Assembly: GCA_052387675.1 (NCBI GenBank)
Contig: JBQTIY010000007.1
Coordinates: 372,001-436,000, forward strand
DNA from: JBQTIY01 sp052387675
Lineage (GTDB): Bacteria > Planctomycetota > B15-G4
DNA length: 64,000 bases
Direction: 5' to 3'
The notes beneath the pieces are model-generated. The model made no database searches and was not told the DNA's origin. It worked only from the letters and a program-made list of their open reading frames with translations. Made by a program: the position numbers and the translations under genes. Within the stretch, counting starts at the first letter, position 1. The number at the start of each line of letters is the position of its first letter. Positions 44,992 to 56,039 of this stretch are shown piece by piece.

Positions 44992-45365
44992 TGCCCGCCG
45001 CCCGTCGGCGTCTCGCCGCTCGTGCCCGTGGTGCCCGCAGCGTCGCCGCTCCCAGCGTCGCCGCCCGTCGCTCCCGCCGGCGCCGCCACACTCTCTGAGC
45101 TGCTCTCACTCGGCACGCCGTCGGCGAAGGTCATGGTGCTGTCGCCGGCGCGCAGCAGCGTGATCGTGATGGCCAGCACCACGACAGCCAGCGAGGCCCA
45201 GCCGGTGAACGTGTTGATGCCCTCGGCCTTCACGCCGAAGGCCTGCTGGCCCGCGCCGCCGAAGGCCTCACCGAGTCCGCCGCCCTTGCCCTCTTGGATG
45301 AGGATCACGAAGGACACGACGAGACAGGCCAGCACGAAGAGCACCCAGAGAATGGACTCGATCAT
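44988..45365 (-). CDS. secG: Protein translocase subunit SecG
   Basis: 125 residues. Two membrane helices enclose the SecG hallmark ILIQEGKGGGLGEAFGGAGQQ, here with AFG and a second helix (WASLAVVVLAITITLL). The remaining 45 residues are an alanine-, glycine- and threonine-rich tail of low complexity. Part of the SecYEG channel. Placed between tpiA and pyrE. Confidence 0.93.
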   Translation of the reverse strand: MIESILWVLFVLACLVVSFVILIQEGKGGGLGEAFGGAGQQAFGVKAEGINTFTGWASLAVVVLAITITLLRAGDSTMTFADGVPSESSSESVAAPAGATGGDAGSGDAAGTTGTSGETPTGGGQ

Positions 45366-45368
45366 CGA

Positions 45369-46166
45369 TCAGCTCCCAGCCGTTCGCGGCGCGCCTTGGC
45401 GGTAGCGCGCGAGGGCTTCGAAGGAAGAAAACTCAAGCGACGCGCCGCCCACGAGGGCGCCGTCGACATCCGGACAGTCCATGAGTTCGGCCAGGTTGGC
45501 CGGCTTCACGCTGCCGCCGTATTGCAGGATCACGCGCGCGGCCGGGCCGGCGCCAAAGTGTTCGGCGAGGCGGCCACGCAAAAGTGCGTGCACCTCTTGA
45601 GCCTGGGCCGGGCTGGCGGTGAGGCCGGTGCCGATGGCCCAGACCGGCTCATAGGCCAGCGTCACGCGCGTCGCGAGCGTCTCGCCGGCGAGCCCGAAGA
45701 GGCCCGCTTCGAGCTGGCCGAGCACGACCGCTGTCGTGCGGCCCGCGCGGCGCTCTTCCAGAGTTTCGCCCAGGCAGAAGATGACATCGAGGCCGCAGGC
45801 CAGCGCCGCGTCGAGGCGCGCGCGCACAGCCGCATCGTCTTCGCCGAAGATCCGCCGGCGCTCGGAGTGCCCCACGATGACGTGACTGGCGCCGACGTCG
45901 CGCACCATCGCTGCCGCCACTTCGCCGGTGAAAGCGCCCTGCGCCTCGGGCCGGCAAGTCTGCGCGCCCACCGCCACGCGCGTGCCGGCCAGCGCCTGCA
46001 CGGTCTGCGCCAAATAAACAAAGGGCGGGAAGACACCGAGCCGGGGCGCCTGCTCGCCCTCGGCGGCGAGTGCCTCATCGAGTCCGCGCAGACGCCGGCA
46101 AAAGTCGGCTACCGCAGCGCGGTCGAGATGCATCTTCCAGTTGGCGGCGAGGAAAGGGCGGCGCAT
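45369..46166 (-). CDS. tpiA: Triosephosphate isomerase
   Basis: 265 residues, a complete TIM barrel: FLAANWKMH at the start, catalytic His in VIVGHSERR, catalytic Glu in LAYEPVWAIGTG, and ILQYGGSVKPAN at the phosphate site. Interconverts the glycolytic triose phosphates. TGATG junction with aroF. Confidence 0.98.
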   Translation of the reverse strand: MRRPFLAANWKMHLDRAAVADFCRRLRGLDEALAAEGEQAPRLGVFPPFVYLAQTVQALAGTRVAVGAQTCRPEAQGAFTGEVAAAMVRDVGASHVIVGHSERRRIFGEDDAAVRARLDAALACGLDVIFCLGETLEERRAGRTTAVVLGQLEAGLFGLAGETLATRVTLAYEPVWAIGTGLTASPAQAQEVHALLRGRLAEHFGAGPAARVILQYGGSVKPANLAELMDCPDVDGALVGGASLEFSSFEALARYRQGAPRTAGS

Positions 46167-47278
46167 CAGATCCTCACCGCGCGATCACGGGCCTCGGGGC
46201 CGCGCGCTTCGGTGCCGTTCGGCCCGGAGGCGCCCGCGTCGGACGGGGTGCTGAGCGTGCGGCCGTCCAGTGCGGCCAGTGCGCGGACCTGCTCCATGAG
46301 CTGCTGAAAATCGCTGATGGGCAGCGCCTGGAGCGCGTCGCAGCGCGTGGTCTCCGGGCGCGGATGAACTTCGACGATGAGGCCGTCGGCGCCGGCGGCA
46401 ATGGCTGCGCGGGCCAGGGCCGGCACGAGGCGCCAATCGCCGGCCGAATGGCTGGGATCCACCAGCACCGGCAGGCCCACGCGCTGCTTGAGCCAGGGCA
46501 CCGCGCCCAGGTCGAGCAAGTAGCGCACGTGGCGCTCGGCGCTCTTGAGGCCGCGTTCGCAAAGCAGCACGCGCTCGTTGCCGGTCTTGAGCACGTACTC
46601 AGCCGCAAGCAGGAACTCGTCCAGATCCGCCGCCATGTGCCGCTTGAGCAAGATCGGCTTGCCCGTGGCGCCGGCTTCGGTGAGCAGCGGAAAGTTCTGC
46701 ATGTGGCGCGCACCGATCTGGATGCCGTCCACCAGGTCGGCCACTTGCGACACTTGCCGCGGGTCGGTGAGTTCCGTGAAGAAGGGCAGCCCGACTTCGC
46801 GCGAGACAGTGCGCAGTTCGTGCAGGGCCTCGAGCCCGCCGCCCTGGTAGGCGTGCGGCGAGGTGCGCACCTTGAAGACGCCGCCGCGCAGCGCCGCCGC
46901 GCCGGCCGAGCGCACCTGCCGGGCGATTTCGCGCAGCGCGGCAGGATCCTCCACCGTGCAGGGCCCGGCGATGACGCCCACGCTGCCGCCGCCAAAGCGC
47001 GCCGCTCCGACTTGCACGGCCTGTCCGCCCTCGCGCCAAGTGGAAAGCGTCAGCGGCGAGCGCGGCGCGAGCGGGAGCACCCGGTCCACCCCGGGAATGC
47101 GCGCCAAGCTTTCGGCCGGAATGGCGCTCTCAGGGTCGCTGCCCGGCCGGAGCGAGGCCAAAAAGCCGCTCCGGTCGCCCAGGCGCAGGTCCTCCAAGGA
47201 CAGACCCAGGCCCTCCAGTGTGGATCGGACCACCGCCCGTTGGCTCGGGCCGGCGTCCAGCGACAGGAGGATGATCAA
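46166..47278 (-). CDS. aroF: 3-Deoxy-7-phosphoheptulonate synthase (AroF type)
   Basis: 370 residues. Like the Thermotoga enzyme it has an N-terminal ferredoxin-like regulatory domain of about 65 residues and a barrel with VIAGPCTVED, RGGVFKVRTSPHAYQG, IQIGARHMQNF, KPILLKRHMA and LVDPSHSAGDW. First step of aromatic amino acid synthesis, probably feedback-inhibited through the N-terminal domain. The TTG at 47278 is chosen because GGGGTG precedes it by seven bases and because the ATG at 47344 lies in the promoter's -10 box. Confidence 0.93.
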   Translation of the reverse strand: MIILLSLDAGPSQRAVVRSTLEGLGLSLEDLRLGDRSGFLASLRPGSDPESAIPAESLARIPGVDRVLPLAPRSPLTLSTWREGGQAVQVGAARFGGGSVGVIAGPCTVEDPAALREIARQVRSAGAAALRGGVFKVRTSPHAYQGGGLEALHELRTVSREVGLPFFTELTDPRQVSQVADLVDGIQIGARHMQNFPLLTEAGATGKPILLKRHMAADLDEFLLAAEYVLKTGNERVLLCERGLKSAERHVRYLLDLGAVPWLKQRVGLPVLVDPSHSAGDWRLVPALARAAIAAGADGLIVEVHPRPETTRCDALQALPISDFQQLMEQVRALAALDGRTLSTPSDAGASGPNGTEARGPEARDRAVRI

Positions 47279-47339
47279 GCGCGCGCACCCCGTGGACGTC
47301 CGCGTAAGGCTCGAATTGGAGCCCGCAAGCGAGCCCCAC

Positions 47340-47369
47340 AGCATAGGAAAAGCTGCAAAGTCGGGTCAA
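47340..47369 (-). promoter_or_regulatory. Promoter of the aroF-rpoZ operon
   Basis: On the minus strand TTGACC (47364-47369), an 18-base spacer and TATGCT (47340-47345). It separates aroF and its seven-gene operon from gspK, which ends only six bases further upstream. Confidence 0.6.
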
Positions 47370-47374
47370 CGGCC

Positions 47375-49159
47375 CTAGCGGCCGGCCCAGCTCTCCTGAT
47401 AGGCGTTCTGCTGGTCCAGCGCCATCTGCTCGAAGTCCTGGCCGAAGTCCTCCATGCGGCGGACCTCGTGGTAGGGCTCGAGAGGCTCCAGGGTCAGGAT
47501 GCGCGGCCGGTCGCTGCCCAGCATCCGCCAGACCACGGTCCGGTAGCTGGCCCGCCGTCCAAAGACCGGCTCGCCGGTTTCGGGGTTCTCGCTGAGGTCG
47601 TAGATCAGCACTTTGATCGTGAAGACCTGGCTGGTGACGCCCAGGCGCGCCACGAAGGCCTCGGTGAGGCCCGGGTCGACGTTGAGGCTGATGCCGTACT
47701 CCTGCTCGATCTTGTCGATGACTTCCTGCGGCTGTTCGAAGACGAACTGCGTCACGTCTTCGTCGTCCTCGTCGCTGAAGCCGGAGCCGTCGTCGTCCTC
47801 GTCGCCAGTGTCTTGCAGCGCATCGAAGAGCGAGGCGCCGGGGTCGACGCCCTCCTCGTCACGCAGCTCGTCGATACGCAGCCGAAACTCCTCGATCTTC
47901 TCCAGGAAGGAGGTGGGAATTTCGTCCGGCGCCAGGGCGCGCAGCACGATGAGCGGGGCCGTGTTCGCGTTGACGAAGCCGTCGTTGGTGGCGGTGGCGG
48001 TGATGTCCTGATCCTCACCCTCGCCCTCACCCTCGCCGCCCGCGGGCGCACCCGTAGCACCCGTGGACGCAGTGCCCGTGCCGCCGATGCCGCTGGGAGC
48101 CTCGCCGCCTGAGGCTGTGCCGAAGGGACTGCCCGCAAAGGGATTGTCTTCGGGCTTGGGCGCCTTCTTCAGTTCGAGATGGCTCCAGACCGTGAGGTAG
48201 CGGCTCAAGCCCGGAAAGTATTCCTCGTCCTCGAGAAAGCCGCTCATGTGCTCGGGCTTCAGGCCCTCGATCATGGCGAGTTCACCCAGCGTCAGCGGGT
48301 AGTTGCGCTCTTCTTGCTCGAGCGTCGACGGCTCGGCGCCGCTCTCAGCGGCTTCCTCTTCGGCGCTGCTGCGCTTGAGCTTGGGCGTGGGAATGGGATC
48401 GAAGCTGCCGCGGTTGCCGCGCGCCCAGTCACTCATCCGGTCGAGGATCGAGGTCGCGTCCGCGAAGGAGAGGTCGTGCGTGGTGCCCTCGAAGGCGCGG
48501 TCGAAGAGCTTGCGCAGCATCTCGCGGTGAGCCTCGCGCTCGACCTCGTCCTTGGTCCAGAGGCCGAGCAAGTTGAGCTTGCCGTCTTCGTCCTCGACCT
48601 CCACGAAGATGCGCAGGTCTTCGCCGAGAGTCGGCGCGAGCGCGGCCGAGGCGTTCCACTCGTCGAGGCGGCTGTCGGTGCTGGCAATCGTGTTGGCGAC
48701 GCTCGCCTCGGAGCCCGAACCGCTGCCTTCCTCGGCCCCGGGCTCGCCCTCGGCGCCGGCTCCTGCGCCGCTGTCTGAGCCGAAGAGCCCGGCGCCGGCG
48801 CCGCCCCCCATGTCGCCGCCCGCGTCACCCGATGCCCCCGCGGCGGAGTCCTGGGCGGCTTCAAGATCCATGAGCAGCACCGACTCGGCCTGCTGTCGCG
48901 CCGCATCAGCCAGCATGTCCATGCGCAGCCGGTCGGTGGCGGAACGCGCCAGATCCTGCTCAACCGAGGCGTTGTAGCGCACCTCGGTGACGACCACGAC
49001 GAGCACCATGAGGATGAGCATGGCCAGCAGGAGGGAGACGCCGTGTTCGCCGCGGCGACCCGGCGGCGGCCCGCGTCGTGGCAGACCGCGACGTGGCAGG
49101 CTGGCGCGCCGCTCTCGGCGGGCGCACCCGAAGCCGCTTCTGGCGTGAGACTGCTGCAT
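47375..49159 (-). CDS. gspK: Type II secretion minor pseudopilin GspK-like protein
   Basis: 594 residues, much longer than the usual 320. A basic leader and the hydrophobic pseudopilin helix (GVSLLLAMLILMVLVVVVTEV) are followed by the GspK domain (FVEVEDEDGKLNLL, then FVNANTAPLIVLRALAP). Large acidic and glycine-rich insertions (about 105-150 and 370-410) account for the extra length. GspK caps the pseudopilus in type II secretion; no other gsp gene is in the window. AAGGAG precedes the ATG. Confidence 0.82.
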   Translation of the reverse strand: MQQSHARSGFGCARRERRASLPRRGLPRRGPPPGRRGEHGVSLLLAMLILMVLVVVVTEVRYNASVEQDLARSATDRLRMDMLADAARQQAESVLLMDLEAAQDSAAGASGDAGGDMGGGAGAGLFGSDSGAGAGAEGEPGAEEGSGSGSEASVANTIASTDSRLDEWNASAALAPTLGEDLRIFVEVEDEDGKLNLLGLWTKDEVEREAHREMLRKLFDRAFEGTTHDLSFADATSILDRMSDWARGNRGSFDPIPTPKLKRSSAEEEAAESGAEPSTLEQEERNYPLTLGELAMIEGLKPEHMSGFLEDEEYFPGLSRYLTVWSHLELKKAPKPEDNPFAGSPFGTASGGEAPSGIGGTGTASTGATGAPAGGEGEGEGEDQDITATATNDGFVNANTAPLIVLRALAPDEIPTSFLEKIEEFRLRIDELRDEEGVDPGASLFDALQDTGDEDDDGSGFSDEDDEDVTQFVFEQPQEVIDKIEQEYGISLNVDPGLTEAFVARLGVTSQVFTIKVLIYDLSENPETGEPVFGRRASYRTVVWRMLGSDRPRILTLEPLEPYHEVRRMEDFGQDFEQMALDQQNAYQESWAGR

Positions 49160-49253
49160 CGCGCTCCTTGGACGCCGAGATCGGCTGCTGCGTTCCGCTG
49201 CGCGAGAATATCAGGCAGGGACCGGCGAATGAGGCCGGTATGATCCGCCGCCG

Positions 49254-50123
49254 ATGGTGGAACTGTCGGTCGTCATCCCCGCCTACAACGAGGCCGACGG
49301 CATTGGCCCGACGCTGGAGGAACTCCACCGCGTGCTCGCGGCGGCGGGCATCCGGCACGAGATCCTCGTGGTCGACGATGGCAGCGCGGACGGCACGGCG
49401 CGGGCGGTCGAAGCCCTGCTGCCGCGGCTGAGCAGCCTGCGCCTGTTGCGCCACGCCCAGAACCGCGGCTACGGCGCTTCGCTCAAGACCGGCATCCTGG
49501 CCGCGCGCTCAGAGATCGTGGCCATCACCGACGCCGACGGCACTTACCCGGCCGAGCCCCTGCCCGGGCTGTATCGCAAACTCGTGGCCGCCGAAGCCGA
49601 CATGGTCGTGGGCTCGCGCACCGGCGCCAACGTGCACATCCCGCTCGTGCGCCGGCCGGCCAAGGCCTTTCTGCGCGGCTTGGCCAACTACCTCTCCGGC
49701 AAGCACATCCCCGACCTCAACTCGGGCCTGCGCGTCTTCCGCCGGCCGCCGGTTGTGGAGCGCTTCAACCTCATCAGCGACGGCTTCTCTTTCACCACCA
49801 CCGTCACGCTGGCGCTGCTGGCACGCAACAAGCTCGTGCTCTTCGAGCCGATCGACTACCGCCGCCGCACAGGCAGCAGCAAGATCCGCCCCATCGCCGA
49901 CACCTTCAACTTCCTGGTGCTGATCCTGCGCGTGAGCATCTACTTCGAGCCGCTCAAAGTTTTCCTGCCGGCCTCGGCGCTGCTCGCGGTCGGAGGCCTC
50001 ATCTACGGCGGGCTGCAGGTGCACGCCGGAAATCTCGGTGAAGGGCCGGTGCTGCTGCTCGTCTCGGCTCTGCAAATCCTGCTCGTCGGCCTGATCGCCG
50101 ACATGATCAGCCGCAAGCACTAG
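49254..50123 (+). CDS. Family 2 glycosyltransferase, polyprenyl-phosphate type
   Basis: 289 residues. LSVVIPAYNEADGIGPTL, VDDGSADGT and the metal-binding ITDADGTYP place it among the polyprenyl-phosphate sugar transferases (DPM1/ArnC-like). SGLRVFRR and FSFTTTVTLAL follow. Two C-terminal membrane helices. A TATGAT box ends nine bases before the ATG. Probably attaches a sugar to a lipid carrier in the membrane; the sugar is unknown. Confidence 0.92.
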   Translation: MVELSVVIPAYNEADGIGPTLEELHRVLAAAGIRHEILVVDDGSADGTARAVEALLPRLSSLRLLRHAQNRGYGASLKTGILAARSEIVAITDADGTYPAEPLPGLYRKLVAAEADMVVGSRTGANVHIPLVRRPAKAFLRGLANYLSGKHIPDLNSGLRVFRRPPVVERFNLISDGFSFTTTVTLALLARNKLVLFEPIDYRRRTGSSKIRPIADTFNFLVLILRVSIYFEPLKVFLPASALLAVGGLIYGGLQVHAGNLGEGPVLLLVSALQILLVGLIADMISRKH

Positions 50124-50133
50124 GAGCCTCGGC

Positions 50134-50733
50134 ATGCCCACTCGCGATCCGCGCATCGATGCCTACATCGCGAAGGCGGCGCCCTTCGCTCAGCCGATCC
50201 TGAAGCACCTGCGCAAGAGCGTGCATGCGGCCTGCCCCGCGGTGGTCGAGGAGATCAAGTGGGGCATGCCGGCTTTCGCCTACAAGGGTCCTTTCTGCGG
50301 CATGGCGGCCTTCAAGCAGCACGCGGTCTTTGGGTTCTGGAAGCACGCCTTGCTCGTGAAGGATGACGCCAAGGCGCGGCAGGCCATGGGCAGCTTCGGC
50401 TGCCTGCGCACGCTCGCTGATCTGCCCAGCCCCACGGCGCTCAAGGCCTACATCCGCGCGGCCAAGCGGCTCAACGACGAGGGCATCAAGGCGCCGCGCA
50501 ACAAGCTGAGCACCAAAAAGAAGGTGCCGATGCATCCTGCGCTGAAGGAGGCGCTGGCCAAGAATCGCAAGGCCCGCGCGACCTTCGACGCCTTTCCACC
50601 GAGCCGCAAGCGCGAGTATCTCGAGTGGATCGCCGAGGCCAAGGGCGAAGACACGCGCGCGCGCCGCCTGGCGCAGGCCATCGAATGGCTGGCGGCCGGC
50701 AAGCCGCGCAACTGGAAGTACATGCAGCGCTGA
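50134..50733 (+). CDS. YdeI/OmpD-associated family protein
   Basis: 199 residues. N-terminal DUF1801-like domain (IDAYIAKAAPFAQPILKHLRK, EEIKWGMPAFAYKG) and C-terminal YdeI/OmdA region (HPALKEALAKNRKARATFDAFPPSRKREYLEWI, quoted in part only as KREYLEWI). Family members have been linked to stress and antimicrobial-peptide resistance, without a known mechanism. Probably co-transcribed with the glycosyltransferase ten bases upstream. Confidence 0.85.
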   Translation: MPTRDPRIDAYIAKAAPFAQPILKHLRKSVHAACPAVVEEIKWGMPAFAYKGPFCGMAAFKQHAVFGFWKHALLVKDDAKARQAMGSFGCLRTLADLPSPTALKAYIRAAKRLNDEGIKAPRNKLSTKKKVPMHPALKEALAKNRKARATFDAFPPSRKREYLEWIAEAKGEDTRARRLAQAIEWLAAGKPRNWKYMQR

Positions 50734-50738
50734 AGCGC

Positions 50739-52322
50739 CTAGGGCGTGGTGAGTTTCACCGCGCGGCTCAGCGCAACGCCTTGAGGGGCGGCGAAATCGA
50801 GCACTGCGTACTGAAACCAAAGCTCGAACCCTGCCGGCACGCCGGACGGCCACTCGGCGAAGCTCAGCGAGAGCGCTCCGGCGCCGTTCGTAGTCAGGCT
50901 GAAGGTCTGCGCCACCGGCACCGGCACGAGCACGCCGCCAAAGAAGGGCGTGGGCGTCGAGGCCATCGAGAGGAAGAGGTGTGCTGTTGCCAGCGGCGCG
51001 GCCTGCGCAAGGCGCAGGGCGGCCGGCTCACCGGCCGCGGCTGTGCCGAGGCCCAGCAACTGTGGCTCGCCGGCGACGCCGGGCAACGCCGAGCCGAGGT
51101 CTTGCCAAGCCGCGGTGGAGGCCACGCCCCACTGCGCGATGCGACTCGCCGGCATGCCGCCGGCCTGCTGAAACCAGCCGCCGACGATGAGGGCCGGCCC
51201 GCCCCAGGCGGTGCCGTTGAAGCTCGTGAGCGATGAGACCTGGCTATCCAGGCCCGCTTCGAGCGGCCACCAGGCCGTGCCGTCCCAGCGCGCGATGCGA
51301 GCTGCCGGCGCGCCGCCGGCCGTCGAGAAACTGCCGCCCGCGTAGAGCTGCGGCCCTCCGCCCAGGCCGTCGTCGAAGGAGAGTAAGGCATGCGGCGGGC
51401 CGCCCGGGCCCGCGCCCAGGCTCGACCATGAGCTGCCATCCCAGCGCGCCAAGTAGCGCAAGTCCTGGCCGCCGATCTTCTGGAAGGAGCCGCCCACGTA
51501 GAGCGCCGGCCCGTTGCCATCATCGTGCACAGCCAGCGAGTTCGTGGCGTTGTTCACGCCGTTGCCGGCACCGCCCACCGTTTCCCAACTCACGCCATCC
51601 CACTGCGCGAACCAATCCACGAGCGGACCAGGCGGGTCTGAGTATTGGCCGCAGGCGTAGAGCTTGGCTCCGCTGCCATCGTCAAAGCTCTCGAGATCCT
51701 CGACGAAGTTGTGGAAGTCCTCGCCGAGGGCTGACCAAGCACTTCCGTCCCAGCGCGCGAGATTGTTGACCGAGAGGCCGCCGGCCTTGCTGAAGTCCCC
51801 GCCCGCGTACAGCGCCGGCCCGCTGCCGTCGTCATACACCTCGAGGGCGTACACACCATTGGCGGCCCCAACGGGGAGCCCGCTCCCAGGGATTCCGCTT
51901 CCAACGCCCTTCCAGGACACGCCATTCCAGCGGGCGATGCGGCTCTGGGATCCGAAGGGCGCGAAAGTGAAGACGCCGCCGGCGTAAAGCTCGGGTCCAT
52001 TGCCCGCATCGAAGACAGCCAGGCTGTGTACGCCGTAGCTGAAGCCGCTGCCGACGGCCGACCAGTGCTGCCCATCCCAGCGTGCGATCCGCGCCGCAGG
52101 CACTTCGCCGGCCATCGTGAAATAGCCGCCGACATAGAGCGCGGGCCCGCCGCCGAGGCCGTCGTCGTAGACGCAGAGCGTCTCGACCTGGCCATTCAAA
52201 TCGCCGAAGGTCGGCAGCCAGGTTGTGACGGACTGCGCCGGCGCAGAGACGCCGAGCAGGGCGCACAGAGCGAGCGCCACGAGGGATCTCGCCCCGGGCA
52301 TGAACGGCCTCGGCATGAGCAA
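50739..52322 (-). CDS. Secreted seven-repeat beta-propeller protein
   Basis: 527 residues with a signal peptide (ARSLVALALCALLGVSAPAQS). Seven repeats of about 50-58 residues share the pattern FDDGxGxxLYxGGxF...ARWDGxxWxxLG and would close a seven-bladed propeller. The last 110 residues match a C-terminal beta domain (FFGGVLVPVPVAQTF, GFELWFQYAVLDFAAPQGVALS) that I recall as frequent in secreted proteins of one planctomycete lineage. Likely surface or periplasmic; ligand unknown. Confidence 0.78.
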   Translation of the reverse strand: MLMPRPFMPGARSLVALALCALLGVSAPAQSVTTWLPTFGDLNGQVETLCVYDDGLGGGPALYVGGYFTMAGEVPAARIARWDGQHWSAVGSGFSYGVHSLAVFDAGNGPELYAGGVFTFAPFGSQSRIARWNGVSWKGVGSGIPGSGLPVGAANGVYALEVYDDGSGPALYAGGDFSKAGGLSVNNLARWDGSAWSALGEDFHNFVEDLESFDDGSGAKLYACGQYSDPPGPLVDWFAQWDGVSWETVGGAGNGVNNATNSLAVHDDGNGPALYVGGSFQKIGGQDLRYLARWDGSSWSSLGAGPGGPPHALLSFDDGLGGGPQLYAGGSFSTAGGAPAARIARWDGTAWWPLEAGLDSQVSSLTSFNGTAWGGPALIVGGWFQQAGGMPASRIAQWGVASTAAWQDLGSALPGVAGEPQLLGLGTAAAGEPAALRLAQAAPLATAHLFLSMASTPTPFFGGVLVPVPVAQTFSLTTNGAGALSLSFAEWPSGVPAGFELWFQYAVLDFAAPQGVALSRAVKLTTP

Positions 52323-52455
52323 CCTCTCCCTAACCGGCTTTCGAAGGAGTCTGGTCCCGAGGCCGTGACTCTACTGCAAAGCATCGCCCAGCGGGGCCGG
52401 GCCGAGCGGAGCCGGCGCGAAGCGGGCCCGTCCGCTCGCTATCCTCTCCCGCCCC

Positions 52456-54396
<1,941 letters not shown>

Positions 54397-54641
54397 ATTG
54401 AAAATTGCCCGCGATGGACACGGGCACGATCACAGGGATCGTGTCCGTTGAATCAGCCCCCGCTTCTCGTCGTCACCGTGCACCACCCAGGGCCCGGTGA
54501 CACCGGGAAGCTTTGCCAAGGATTCTTCGGGCGCAACCCAGCGATCGAACAGCCGTCGCCTCGCGGGCAATCTGGCGCGTAGGATACCGGTCCTCCGTTT
54601 TTGGGGGGACTGATCCAAAAATTCTTTGAGGCCCGCCCACC
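54397..54641. other. Spacer before the aldehyde dehydrogenase gene
   Basis: 245 bases. It holds a CACGATC...GATCGTG hairpin near 54422 that may weakly stop the ABC-F transcript, and an AT-rich inverted repeat TTTTTGG (54598-54604) with CCAAAAA (54615-54621) just upstream of the next gene. A 62-codon minus-strand ORF (54430-54618) fills much of it; its coding nature is doubtful. Confidence 0.45.
54430..54618 (-). CDS. Doubtful small ORF
   Basis: 62 codons starting at an ATG, arginine-rich at first, then a less biased segment (LAKLPGVTGPWVVHGDDE). No homologue is recognised and no ribosome site is clear. Listed only because the gap has no other candidate; it may well be noise. Confidence 0.2.
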   Translation of the reverse strand: MDQSPQKRRTGILRARLPARRRLFDRWVAPEESLAKLPGVTGPWVVHGDDEKRGLIQRTRSL

Positions 54642-56039
54642 TTGGTCGTCACGACCTCCACTCGGCCGCGCGAAATCGAGGACCGTAACCCAGCGACTGG
54701 TGCGCTGTTGGCTCGCCTGCCCTGCGCCGATGTGGCTGAGGTGAACCGATCCGTGGCCACGGCCCGGGCAGCGCAGCCTGGCTGGGCCGCTCTGGGCCTG
54801 GCCGGCCGCCGAGCCACTTTGGAACGCATCGCCAAAGCCTGGGAGGACCCGGCCACGGTCGAGCGGGTGGCCGGGCTCATCACCGCCGAGATGGGGAAAC
54901 CCTTAGCGGCGGCGCGCGGCGAGGCCGGGCGCATGGCCGAGGGGCTGCGCGGCACTCTGCGCGCGGCAGAGCCGGCGCTCTCGCCGGTCGAGAGCTGCGA
55001 GAAGACGACGCGCACGCGCCTCTCGCGCGAGCCCTTGGGTGTGGTCGCGGCCATCACGCCCTGGAACTTTCCGCTGGGCATGGCGCGCGAAGTCATCGTG
55101 CCGGCGCTGCTCGCCGGCAACACCGTGGTCTTCAAGCCTTCCGAGCTGGTGCCGCTCACTGGCGCGGCGATGCACGAGGTCTTTGCGGCCGAGCTGCCAG
55201 AGGGCGTGCTGGTGCTGGTGCAGGGCGACGACGAAACCGGCAAGGCGCTCGTCGCGGCGCCGGTGGACATGATCGGCTTCGTGGGCAGTGTTGAAGCCGG
55301 CAAGCACATCATGGCGGCCTGCGCCGCGGGCCTGAAGCGCATGGTGCTGGAGCTGGGCGGCAAAGACCCCATGATCGTGTGCGCCGACGCCGACCTGCCC
55401 GCCGCCGCGGCCTACGCCGTGCGCGAGTCCATGCGCAACAGCGGCCAAGTCTGCTGCGCCGTCGAGCGTATCTACGTCGAGCGCGCCGTGGCGCCGCGCT
55501 TCACCGAGCTGGTGGTGAAGCTGGCCGGCGAGCTGAAGGTCGGCGACCCCACCGGCGAGGTCTTCATGGGCCCGATGGCCAGCGAGAACCAGCGCCGCTC
55601 GGTGCTGGCGCAGATCGAAGACGCGCGCGCGCGCGGCGCGAAAGTGCTGCTCGGCGGCCGCGCCACGCCGGGCCCGGGCTGCTTCCTCGAACCCACCGTC
55701 GTGGCGGATCTCGATGAATCCATGAGCCTCTTGCAGCGCGAAACGTTTGGCCCCGTAGCCGCCATCCGCACCGTGGAAAGCGCCGAGCAAGCGCTGCAGC
55801 TCGCCAACGCCTCGCCCTATGGACTCGGCGCCAGTGTCTGGACGGGCGACGCCGCGCGCGGGCGCACGCTCGCCGCTCGGCTGGAGGTCGGGCAGGTTGG
55901 AGTGAACCGTGGCCTGGGCGGCGCCGGCGACCCGCCTTGGGCCGGCGCCAAGCAGAGTGGCTTCGGCTATCTCGGCAGCCCCGACGGCTACCGGCAGTTC
56001 ACGCGGCCGCTGACCATGTCGTGGGAAGAGCCCTCATGA
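54642..56039 (+). CDS. NAD(P)-dependent aldehyde dehydrogenase (succinate-semialdehyde type)
   Basis: 465 residues. Rossmann motif ITPWNFPLGMAREVIVPALLAGN, here cited at residues around 140; FVGSVEAGKHI; general-base glutamate in LELGGKDPMIV; catalytic cysteine in NSGQVCCAVERIYV (about 270). Closest in style to succinate-semialdehyde and related dehydrogenases; the substrate is not certain. The start is a TTG with no strong ribosome site; no ATG is available before the conserved DRNPATG. Overlaps the YkgJ-like gene by ATGA. Confidence 0.9.
   Translation: MVVTTSTRPREIEDRNPATGALLARLPCADVAEVNRSVATARAAQPGWAALGLAGRRATLERIAKAWEDPATVERVAGLITAEMGKPLAAARGEAGRMAEGLRGTLRAAEPALSPVESCEKTTRTRLSREPLGVVAAITPWNFPLGMAREVIVPALLAGNTVVFKPSELVPLTGAAMHEVFAAELPEGVLVLVQGDDETGKALVAAPVDMIGFVGSVEAGKHIMAACAAGLKRMVLELGGKDPMIVCADADLPAAAAYAVRESMRNSGQVCCAVERIYVERAVAPRFTELVVKLAGELKVGDPTGEVFMGPMASENQRRSVLAQIEDARARGAKVLLGGRATPGPGCFLEPTVVADLDESMSLLQRETFGPVAAIRTVESAEQALQLANASPYGLGASVWTGDAARGRTLAARLEVGQVGVNRGLGGAGDPPWAGAKQSGFGYLGSPDGYRQFTRPLTMSWEEPS

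Noticed and set aside
47279..47344. ATG at 47344 as start of aroF
   Set aside because: It is part of the -10 hexamer TATGCT, so the mRNA begins downstream of it.
46070..48112. A 680-codon plus-strand ORF antisense to tpiA, aroF and gspK
   Set aside because: It lies opposite three well-supported genes and its translation has no recognisable motif; long antisense frames are expected at this GC content.
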